This document shows positions 6,716 to 13,573 of a DNA stretch of 15,289 nt, piece by piece (position 1 is the stretch's first letter; the number at the start of each line of letters is the position of its first letter). The notes below the pieces were generated by a model. It made no database searches and was not told where the DNA came from. It saw only the letters and a program-made list of their open reading frames with translations. The stretch is from contig CAMPGU010000074.1 of the NCBI GenBank assembly GCA_946885645.1, forward strand, positions 1-15,289. The letters run 5' to 3'. Source of the DNA: an uncultured Haloferula sp. GTDB lineage: Bacteria > Verrucomicrobiota > Verrucomicrobiae > Verrucomicrobiales > Akkermansiaceae. The translations under genes were made by a program, and so were the position numbers.

Positions 6716-7771
6716 TTGATTGCGCGGGTGTTGAAGCCCCTCGCCCGCAGCAGTCCACTGGAAGCGCCGGAAGAATTCCGCGCCGCCTTGGGCGAGTGGT
6801 TCGGGAAGAACGGCAAGGACTATCCCTGGCGCCGGACGAGGGACCCCTATGCGGTGCTCGTTTCCGAGGTGATGCTCCAGCAGACTCAGATCGCGACGGT
6901 GCTGGGGCGGGGCTTCTATGCCCGGTTCCTGGAGCGGTTTCCCGATGTCGGGGCGCTGGCGGCGGCGGAGGACGACGTGCTTTTGAAGGCATGGGAAGGC
7001 CTCGGCTACTACCGCCGCGCCCGCATGCTCCGGGAATCGGCGAGAGCGGTTCGGGAGCTTCACGGCGGCCTCTTCCCGGATGATTTCGAGGCCCTTCTCG
7101 CGCTTCCGGGAGTGGGCCGGTACACGGCCGGGGCAGTGCTCTCCTTCGCCTTCGGGAAAGCGGCACCCATCGTGGATGGGAATGTCGCGCGGGTGCTGTC
7201 CCGTCTTTTCGACCGTGCCGATCCCATCGACTGCGGCCCGATGCAGAAGTGGCTGTGGGAAACGGCGGGCACCCTGCTCGATCGGGATCATCCGCGGGAG
7301 TACAATTCAGCGCTAATGGAGCTGGGGCAGACGCACTGCCGCCCCGGCGTCCCGGATTGTTTGTCCTGTCCGGTAGCTTCGTTTTGCCGGACGCGGGAGC
7401 CTGCGGCGCTGCCGGTGAAAGCAAAGCGGCAGGCGATCGAGGAAATCGACGAGCATGCCATCTTCTCGATGGAAGGAGGAGCGATCCTGCTTGCCCGCCA
7501 AGGGCGCGGGCGGCGGGAGGGGATGTGGCGGCTGCCTGTGCGCGACAAGGCGGCCACCGGGGGCCTGCCGCTCCTCCACCGCCGGAAATACGGCATCACG
7601 CGCTACCGGGTGACGCTGCACGTCCACGGCTGCGCTGCCTCTCATCCGGTCGCCCGGGCCGCGGAGGGGGAGGAGCGGATCGTGGCCGGAGAGCTCGATC
7701 ATCTGGTGATCCCGCCCGCGGATCGTGCAGCGCTTTCCGCGGTGCTGGCGGATCGCGAAGAAATCGCGTGA
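6716..7771 (+). CDS. mutY: A/G-specific adenine DNA glycosylase
   Basis: Base-excision repair enzyme that removes adenine mispaired with 8-oxoguanine. From TTG 6716 it is 351 aa, the length of E. coli MutY (350). The helix-hairpin-helix glycosylase domain holds PWR at 37-39, catalytic Glu51 in SEVMLQQTQ, the hairpin LPGVGRYTA at 130-138 and catalytic Asp154 in VDGNV. The 4Fe-4S cluster cysteines are 208, 215, 218 and 224 with the canonical C-x6-C-x2-C-x5-C spacing. Residues about 240-351 form the Nudix-like 8-oxoG recognition domain, in which the E. coli FSH loop (307-309) appears to be ITR at 294-296. The start is uncertain (GTG 6626, TTG 6716 or GTG 6728); the longest form would translate an intergenic repeat. 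It is divergent from rnhC and first of four plus-strand genes. Confidence 0.95.
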   Translation: MIARVLKPLARSSPLEAPEEFRAALGEWFGKNGKDYPWRRTRDPYAVLVSEVMLQQTQIATVLGRGFYARFLERFPDVGALAAAEDDVLLKAWEGLGYYRRARMLRESARAVRELHGGLFPDDFEALLALPGVGRYTAGAVLSFAFGKAAPIVDGNVARVLSRLFDRADPIDCGPMQKWLWETAGTLLDRDHPREYNSALMELGQTHCRPGVPDCLSCPVASFCRTREPAALPVKAKRQAIEEIDEHAIFSMEGGAILLARQGRGRREGMWRLPVRDKAATGGLPLLHRRKYGITRYRVTLHVHGCAASHPVARAAEGEERIVAGELDHLVIPPADRAALSAVLADREEIA

Positions 7772-7804
7772 GACTTCACGTATCCTTTGCTTCATTTCTC
7801 CCGC

Positions 7805-8593
7805 ATGCTCGACTTTACCCCCGCGTACTTGGCCGTCTTGGCGGCGGTCTCCCTGTCGGCATGCTCCTTCACGCCTCCGGCCCCTCCGCCGGATCTCTCG
7901 CCGCCCGGCCGCGCGGTGGTCCGGCAGGCGGCGAGCCGCCTCGCCGCCGTCGTCATTTCCGGAAAGGAAGAGCTTTCGCCGTGGGTGGAGAGCCGCTTCA
8001 CCCAGGGCCGCGGGCCTGACGATGCGGACGGGGGCTCCGGCATCCCGATCTCTCGGGACGGGTATTTCATGACGGCGGACCACGTGCTGGCCCGTTCCGA
8101 GGGCCGCAATGTCTTCGTAGTCCACGGCCAGCAGGGCGGCCTGCGCGCGAGCAAGGCCCGGATCGTCTGGCGCTCCGCTTCGAGCGATCTGGCGCTGCTG
8201 CACATTCCCGTGGCGACGCCGCGCTATTATACGTGGACCTCGCCCGATCAGTGGGTGCCGGCGGGGACGCCGGTCTTCCATAGCGGAATCGCCACCGGTT
8301 TCCGCAGCGAGCCGGGCAAGCTGGTGACATCCATCCCGCCGGGGCGGGGAAATGCAACCCGCATCAAGCATGATATCCCGCTGGAGCCCGGGGATAGCGG
8401 CGGCGCGGTGATCGATGCCCGCGGGCAGCTCGTGGGGGTGAATTCGGCGGTCGAGTTCCTGGTTCCGCTCGAGACCGCCTTTTTCATTGAATCCGAGGCG
8501 AACCGGCCGAACGTGCGGGCGTTACAGCGGTTGATCGAGACCGATCGCCGCCGTAACAAGCATCTCTTGCCCGCGGTATCGTCCGAGCCATGA
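7805..8593 (+). CDS. Trypsin-like (S1/DegP-type fold) serine protease, lipoprotein
   Basis: A 262-aa protein starting at ATG 7805, 33 bp after mutY. A TTG at 7787 is in frame but adds only six residues. The signal peptide ends in the lipobox LSAC with Cys20, followed by a Pro-rich linker (23-34), so it should be a lipid-anchored envelope protein. A chymotrypsin-fold protease domain covers about 40-235, with the full triad His93 (in TADHV), Asp128 (in SSDLALLHI) and Ser198 (in GDSGGAV). No PDZ domain follows, unlike DegP/DegS, so it is a minimal single-domain protease. Its 3' end overlaps the next lipoprotein gene by 4 bp (ATGA), which suggests coupled translation and a shared job. The substrate is unknown; the family fold and active site are well supported. 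Confidence 0.88.
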   Translation: MLDFTPAYLAVLAAVSLSACSFTPPAPPPDLSPPGRAVVRQAASRLAAVVISGKEELSPWVESRFTQGRGPDDADGGSGIPISRDGYFMTADHVLARSEGRNVFVVHGQQGGLRASKARIVWRSASSDLALLHIPVATPRYYTWTSPDQWVPAGTPVFHSGIATGFRSEPGKLVTSIPPGRGNATRIKHDIPLEPGDSGGAVIDARGQLVGVNSAVEFLVPLETAFFIESEANRPNVRALQRLIETDRRRNKHLLPAVSSEP

Positions 8594-8991
8594 AGTACCT
8601 GCTGCTCGCTTCTCTCCTGCTTGCTTCGTGCGGCCCCGCCGGCCGTGGCTGGGACGCGGGGTGGACGGAGCGCGCCGCGCAGGACCGGATCATGCTGGTC
8701 AGGAATGCGCCCGAAACCCTGGGGCATCGCCGGTTGGTATTTCAATCGGCCGCCCATCCGAATCTCGATGTATTCCTGAAGGAGAAGGGCCTGCCGGATT
8801 TCATCGCGGAGACTTCCAGCGAGGACCGCCAGTATCTCATCCTGTACTACTTGGAGTCGAAGAACGCCTTCGCTTGTCGGACGCGGCGCGGTTTGGGAGA
8901 AACCATCGACTTCGCGGGGCCGTACGTCATGACGGAGCGCGAGACGAAATTGCTGCGGGAATTGCGGGAGAGCAGCCGGCAGGGGAATTGA
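8590..8991 (+). CDS. Small lipoprotein of unknown function
   Basis: No family recognised. It is 133 aa, starting at ATG 8590, which overlaps the protease stop. Residues 1-13 are a short hydrophobic signal and LASC places the lipidated Cys at 14. The mature part is mixed alpha/beta in composition, has one further cysteine in the segment FACRTRRG, and ends in a charged helix (RETKLLRELRESSRQ). No repeats or catalytic motifs are visible. The tight overlap with the protease gene suggests a partner, inhibitor, substrate or localisation factor for it; this is inference from gene order. The TonB-dependent receptor gene starts 46 bp downstream on the same strand, so all may share a transcript. Confidence 0.8.
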   Translation: MKYLLLASLLLASCGPAGRGWDAGWTERAAQDRIMLVRNAPETLGHRRLVFQSAAHPNLDVFLKEKGLPDFIAETSSEDRQYLILYYLESKNAFACRTRRGLGETIDFAGPYVMTERETKLLRELRESSRQGN

Positions 8992-9037
8992 GATTTTTTC
9001 CTAAGAAAAGCCGGGGAAGGGCGTTTTCCTCCCACCC

Positions 9038-11131
9038 ATGCGCATCCTTTTCCTCCTTCCGGTCGTGCCGATGGCGCTTCACGCCCAGGACATCCTGGAC
9101 CCTCTGATCGTCACCGCATCCCGCACCGAGACCGCCGAAAGCGACACGCCCTACACCGTCGAGCGGATCGACGCGATTTTCCTACAGGAGAACACGCGCC
9201 GGACCCTGCCGGAGGCCCTCCAGCTCACACCCGGCGTGCTAGTGCAGAAGACCGCCTACGGCCACGGCTCGCCCTATCTCCGCGGATTCACCGGCCGGCA
9301 AAACCTGCTGATGGTGGACGGCGTGCGGGTGAACAATTCCGTCTGGCGCAGCGGCCCGGTGCAGTACTGGAACACCATCGACCCCTATTCCATTGATCAT
9401 CTGGAGCTGGTGAAAAGCCAGGGCTCCGTGCTCTACGGTTCCGATGCCGTCGGCGGCACGGCGAACGTGTTCACCAAATCCTCCGGCTTCCGGGACGAGA
9501 CCGAGGGCGCCTTTTTCACCCACGGGTCCGCTTACTACGAGTATCGTAGCAATGGCGACGACTCCCACATCGGGCGGGTGGAAAGCTCCTTCGGGGTCGG
9601 CGGGAAATACGGCGTGATGCTGGGCATTACGGCGAAAGATTACGGCGATGTGCGGGATTCGGCCGTGGGCCTGATGCGGAATACGGGCTACCCCGAGCAG
9701 GACCTGGATTTCCGCTTCGACATGGCGCTGAACGCGCAGACGACGCTCACCCTGGTGCACCAGCAGGTGAATCAGGACGCCATCTCCCGCTGGCATTCCA
9801 CGGCCTTCAATCCCGGCTGGCAGCACTCCGGCCATGTGGCCCGGCCCGGTAGCTGGCTCGCCCGCACCTACGATCAGGAGCGCTCCCTCACCTACGCCCG
9901 GGTGGAGCAGGAAAACGACGCTTCCTCTTTCATCAAGCGCTGGAATGCCACGGTTTCCTACCAGACGACGCGCGATTCCGAAGCGCAGTACCGCTCGGCC
10001 ACCGACCGCCGCTATCAGATTTCCGAAGTGGACACCACGGGCCTAGACGTCTCCTTCGAATCGCCCCTCGGCGATGGCGATCTCGTGTATGGCCTCGATT
10101 ACTACCGCGACACGGTGGAGGCGGAAGGCTACCGCAGGCGGGCCGCCCCCGGCCTGCCCTATGATCCCGCGACCCTCCCCGTCGCCGACGATTCCACGTA
10201 CGAGATCTTCGGTGCCTTCGCCCAGTACGTGTGGAAGCCGGCGGACCAATTCGAGCTCACGGCAGGCGCCCGCTACACCTACGCCCAGGCGGAGCTGGGC
10301 CGGTATTGGGACGCTGCCGCCGGGGCCGAGCAATACGGTGCGGACCGGGATTGGGATCACCTCGTCGGCTCGTTGCGCGGCATCTATCGCTTCAACGATT
10401 GCTGGAGCGTGTACGGCGGGGCCTCGCAGGCCTTCCGCGCACCAAATCTGGATGACCTGTCCGGAAACCTGACGGCTCGCTCCGGCATCGCCTCCACGGG
10501 CTCGGTGGACGTCGAACCGGAAGAATACATCACCTACGAGGTGGGGACCCGCCATGCGACGGAGAACACCTCGATGAACTTCGCGGTCTTCTACACGGAC
10601 GTGGACGACCTCATCGTAGGCGTCCCGACCACGCCGGCTGGCGGGACCACCGTCGCGACGAACGGTCGCGACGGCTACGTGTATGGCGTGGAGCTGGAAG
10701 GTGCCTGGCGCTTTCACCCGCAGTGGACCCTCTCCGGCTTCGGCGCGTGGCAGGATGGGCGCACGGAAACGAGCGCCTATCTCGGCGGGCCGCTGGTGGA
10801 CGAGCCGGGGTCCCGCCTGCTTCCACTCACCGGTTCCGTCGCGCTGCGGTGGACCGCTCCTTCGGAGAAGTTCTGGGTGGAGGGCCGGGTGCTGGCGGCG
10901 GCAGAGGAGAACCGCCTCACCGCTTCCGACCGCGCCGATAGCCAGCGCATCCCTTCGGGAGGAACCCCGAACTATATCGTTTACATGCTTCACGGCGGCT
11001 GGCGTGCCGCGGAGTGCCTGGAGCTCACGGCCGGTCTGGAAAACGTGACCGACGAAGATTATCGCAGCCACGGCTCCGGCCAGAACGAACCCGGCTTCAA
11101 CGCCATCGTGGGAGCGAAGGTGATCTGGTAA
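9038..11131 (+). CDS. TonB-dependent outer-membrane receptor
   Basis: A 697-aa outer-membrane channel that imports a scarce ligand with energy from TonB-ExbBD. The signal peptide is 1-16 (ending ALHA, before QD). A TonB-box-like segment PLIVTASRTE lies at 22-31. The plug domain runs from about 36 to 145 with LRGFTGRQNLLMVDGVRVN at 81-99 and GSVLYGSDAVGG at 129-140. The rest is the 22-strand barrel, with a FRAP motif in QAFRAPNLDDL and a C-terminal segment ENVTDEDYRSHGSGQNEPG. The plug pattern resembles the hemoglobin/heme and BtuB/CirA branches, but I cannot fix the ligand: no cobalamin riboswitch or Fur box was recognised in the 46-bp leader. The last residue is Trp instead of the more usual Phe; an aromatic end is still suited to BAM recognition. 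It converges with pbpC across a hairpin terminator. Confidence 0.95.
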   Translation: MRILFLLPVVPMALHAQDILDPLIVTASRTETAESDTPYTVERIDAIFLQENTRRTLPEALQLTPGVLVQKTAYGHGSPYLRGFTGRQNLLMVDGVRVNNSVWRSGPVQYWNTIDPYSIDHLELVKSQGSVLYGSDAVGGTANVFTKSSGFRDETEGAFFTHGSAYYEYRSNGDDSHIGRVESSFGVGGKYGVMLGITAKDYGDVRDSAVGLMRNTGYPEQDLDFRFDMALNAQTTLTLVHQQVNQDAISRWHSTAFNPGWQHSGHVARPGSWLARTYDQERSLTYARVEQENDASSFIKRWNATVSYQTTRDSEAQYRSATDRRYQISEVDTTGLDVSFESPLGDGDLVYGLDYYRDTVEAEGYRRRAAPGLPYDPATLPVADDSTYEIFGAFAQYVWKPADQFELTAGARYTYAQAELGRYWDAAAGAEQYGADRDWDHLVGSLRGIYRFNDCWSVYGGASQAFRAPNLDDLSGNLTARSGIASTGSVDVEPEEYITYEVGTRHATENTSMNFAVFYTDVDDLIVGVPTTPAGGTTVATNGRDGYVYGVELEGAWRFHPQWTLSGFGAWQDGRTETSAYLGGPLVDEPGSRLLPLTGSVALRWTAPSEKFWVEGRVLAAAEENRLTASDRADSQRIPSGGTPNYIVYMLHGGWRAAECLELTAGLENVTDEDYRSHGSGQNEPGFNAIVGAKVIW

Positions 11132-11194
11132 CGCATCGCGACAAATTTCCCCCTCCAAAGGCCCCCGGCGCATCCGGGAACGGTACCGGTAAAG

Positions 11195-11224
11195 AAAGGC
11201 CGCGGGAACACTCCCGCGGTCTTT
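11195..11224. terminator. Bidirectional intrinsic terminator hairpin
   Basis: Arms 11195-11207 and 11212-11224 can form a 13-bp stem (one G-U pair) around a 4-nt ACAC loop. The GC core is CCGCGGGA/TCCCGCGG, flanked by AAAG on the left and CTTT on the right, with another A-rich stretch further left. It stands between the convergent TonB-receptor gene (stop 11131) and pbpC (stop 11264) and can terminate both. Its T-tract is short in either direction, so efficiency is uncertain. Confidence 0.75.
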
Positions 11225-11263
11225 GCCGTGGGGGTCCGGAGCACTTGTTTCGTCGCGTTCTTC

Positions 11264-13528
11264 CTAGCGCTCCTCCACCTTGATCCTCACTTCGCGGCGG
11301 GTTCCGCTGCGCTTGTCCGTGGCAATCAGGACGTGGCTGCCGCTCTTGAGGCGCGCGACCGGTTCCGGTGAACCGGGAGAAAGGGAGAGCGTCTCGCAAG
11401 ACCATCCGGCGATCCCCGGCAGGTTCGTGGAAAGGTGAAGCAGACCGCCGTTCGGCAGTTCGGGATCGAGCAGATAGGTGGTTCCCTCACGGGGCGCCAG
11501 AATGCGGAGCGGGGTCTCCGCGACGCGTCCGGCCGCCAGCGCGAATTGTGTCCGGCGGCGGTTGTGGGGGGACTCGTACCACTCGGTGTATGAGGAATCG
11601 AGCAGCACCAAACCTTGCTCGTTGCGATCGGTGGAGGCGGCGGGAAGCGGCAGCCGGTCGGAGGGGATGATCTCCATTGCCGCGTCCCCGCCCGGCGCGG
11701 TCAGGGACTTTCCGGTCAAGCGATCGACGAGGATCTCGAGCAGGCCCTCCGGGCGGTCCAGCCACCGCGGTTTCGTGTCGCGGTGGAGCCGCAACATCGT
11801 GCGGTGGAACACGGGCCCGGCTCCTGCAACGCCGGAAAGGCCTTTCATCGGGGAATTGTCGAAATTGCCTGCCCAGACGCCGACCGTGAAGTCCCTGGTA
11901 AATCCGAGGCACCAATTGTCCCTGAAGTCGGAGGAGGTTCCGGTCTTCGCCGCGCAGGGGAAGGGCAGCTCCAAAGGGCCGCCGCGGCCGAAGGACGGGG
12001 CGCGGGCGTCGGGATCCGATAGGATGTCGGCGATCAGGAAAGCGGATTGCGGCGTAAACACGGCAGGGGTGTCTCCCCAGGGAGGGAATGCCAGACCAAG
12101 CGTCGCCGGCAGGTGTTTCCCCTGGCGGGCCAGGGTGGCATAGGCATTCGTCAGATCCAGCAGCCGTACGGGCGCATTGCCGAGGGTGAGCCCCAGGCCG
12201 TAGCTGTCGAAGGCCGGCCCGGCGCTCTCCATCCCGAGCGAGGCCATCAGGTCGTGGAGTGGCCTGGGGCCGCCCAGCTCGTTGAGCACCCGCATGGCGG
12301 GAATGTTCAAGGAACACGCGAGTGCTTCCCGCACGCGGACCGGGCCGCGGAAGCTGCGGTCGAAGTTTTCCGGGGCATCCAGTCCTTCCTCCGTCCGGAA
12401 GCGTGTGGGGATGTCCGCGACGATGGAAGCCGGATGGAGGCCTCCTTTCTCAAAGGACAGCAGCCACGTGAAGGGCTTCAAGGCGGAGCCCGGGGACCGG
12501 GGCACCAGGGTCCCGTTGATCTGGCCACCGTTCGGATCCCGCCAATCGCCCGAGGAAACCAAGGCCAGGATTTCGCCGGTTGGATTGTGGATCACCACCA
12601 CGGCGGCGTGCCGGAGATTGGAGCCGGAGAGCTTCGCGAGTTCCTCGCGCACGATCGATTCCACGTTCGCTTGAAGGGCGGCGTCGAGCGAGCAGCGGGG
12701 CCCGGTGATCCCGCCGCGGGCTTCGAAAGCGGCGGGAAGCCACGGCGCGAGGGGGCGCTCCTGCAAGGGCCGGAGCCTCAGGGCCTCCGCCCTGGCTGCT
12801 GAAATACGAGAGGTGTCGTAATCGGCCGACGCGGCCAGCCGGTCCAGGACGATCCCGCGCTTGGCCAGGGCACGGGCGGGATGCTTCAGGGGATTCAGCC
12901 TGCTGGGCGCTTGGGGCAGTCCCGCGAGCAGCGCGCACTCCGCCAGCGAAAGATCGCCCGCGGGCTTCTGGAAATAGAAGCGTGCCGCCTCGGCCGGGCC
13001 GTTGCGATGGTTCCCGTAGGGCAGGCGGTTGAAGTAGGCGACGAGGATGCGTTCCTTCGGCCACTCCATCTCCAAGCGGCGGGCCTGCATCGCCTCGCGG
13101 AACTTGGTGCGCATATCCCGGCGCGCCGGAGGGGACGAGAGCTTGATCACTTGCTGCGAGATCGTGGAAGCGCCGGAGACCGCCCGCCGGTGAAGCACCG
13201 CGTCTTTCACCGCGCGTGCCACCGCAAGCAGATCGATCCCGCCGTGCGAAAGGAAGCGCTTGTCCTCCGCGGCCAGCGTGCAGGCAACGAGATCGGGAGG
13301 GATTTCAGCGAACGACACCGGCGTGCTGCGGGTGAAGTCCGGCAGCACGAGGCGATGGAGGGGATGGCCATGCCGGTCGAGCAGGACCGGTGATGCCGCC
13401 GGATTCCTGGTCAAGTCTTCGGGAAGCGAAAAGAAGAGCGGGAGGAGATACCAAAAGAACAGGGCGGACGCCAGCGCGCCCACCGGGAGGAGGACGCGCT
13501 TTCGTCTGAACCAGCGGCGGGGTTTCAT
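11264..13528 (-). CDS. pbpC: Penicillin-binding protein 1C (transglycosylase/transpeptidase)
   Basis: A bifunctional class A PBP of 754 aa (E. coli PBP1C 770). I chose ATG 13528 because it places a basic N-terminus (MKPRRWFRRKR) and a membrane anchor (12-34) at the start; GTG 13546 and TTG 13570 are in frame but add no recognisable sequence. The GT51 glycosyltransferase domain has catalytic Glu88 in AAEDKRFLSHGG, GASTISQQ at 119-126 and RRLEMEWPKERIL near 150-162. The transpeptidase domain has S348-x-x-K351, SLN at 406-408 and KTGTS at 528-532. A C-terminal PBP1C-specific beta domain follows, with LDPELPNGG in its middle. All active-site motifs are intact. It sits 45 bp after the alpha-2-macroglobulin gene, the arrangement known from many Gram-negatives. 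Membrane-bound, acting in the periplasm on lipid II and glycan strands. Confidence 0.96.
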   Translation of the reverse strand: MKPRRWFRRKRVLLPVGALASALFFWYLLPLFFSLPEDLTRNPAASPVLLDRHGHPLHRLVLPDFTRSTPVSFAEIPPDLVACTLAAEDKRFLSHGGIDLLAVARAVKDAVLHRRAVSGASTISQQVIKLSSPPARRDMRTKFREAMQARRLEMEWPKERILVAYFNRLPYGNHRNGPAEAARFYFQKPAGDLSLAECALLAGLPQAPSRLNPLKHPARALAKRGIVLDRLAASADYDTSRISAARAEALRLRPLQERPLAPWLPAAFEARGGITGPRCSLDAALQANVESIVREELAKLSGSNLRHAAVVVIHNPTGEILALVSSGDWRDPNGGQINGTLVPRSPGSALKPFTWLLSFEKGGLHPASIVADIPTRFRTEEGLDAPENFDRSFRGPVRVREALACSLNIPAMRVLNELGGPRPLHDLMASLGMESAGPAFDSYGLGLTLGNAPVRLLDLTNAYATLARQGKHLPATLGLAFPPWGDTPAVFTPQSAFLIADILSDPDARAPSFGRGGPLELPFPCAAKTGTSSDFRDNWCLGFTRDFTVGVWAGNFDNSPMKGLSGVAGAGPVFHRTMLRLHRDTKPRWLDRPEGLLEILVDRLTGKSLTAPGGDAAMEIIPSDRLPLPAASTDRNEQGLVLLDSSYTEWYESPHNRRRTQFALAAGRVAETPLRILAPREGTTYLLDPELPNGGLLHLSTNLPGIAGWSCETLSLSPGSPEPVARLKSGSHVLIATDKRSGTRREVRIKVEER

Positions 13529-13573
13529 CGGATCGGGCGGGACCACGGGCCGCAGCCGGTGGCCCCCCAAGTG

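Noticed and set aside
5733..6719. Plus-strand open frame (328 aa) across rnhC
   Set aside because: Shadow of RNase HIII, whose catalytic residues are all in place on the minus strand.
8992..9037. Possible riboswitch or Fur box before the TonB receptor
   Set aside because: Only 46 bp are available; no conserved B12-box or Fur-type palindrome seen, and the possible GGAA/TTCC stem is too weak.
11164..11190. Small hairpin CCCGG-5nt-CCGGG and CGGTACCG palindrome upstream of the terminator
   Set aside because: Five-bp stem and a common 8-bp palindrome are expected by chance at this GC content.
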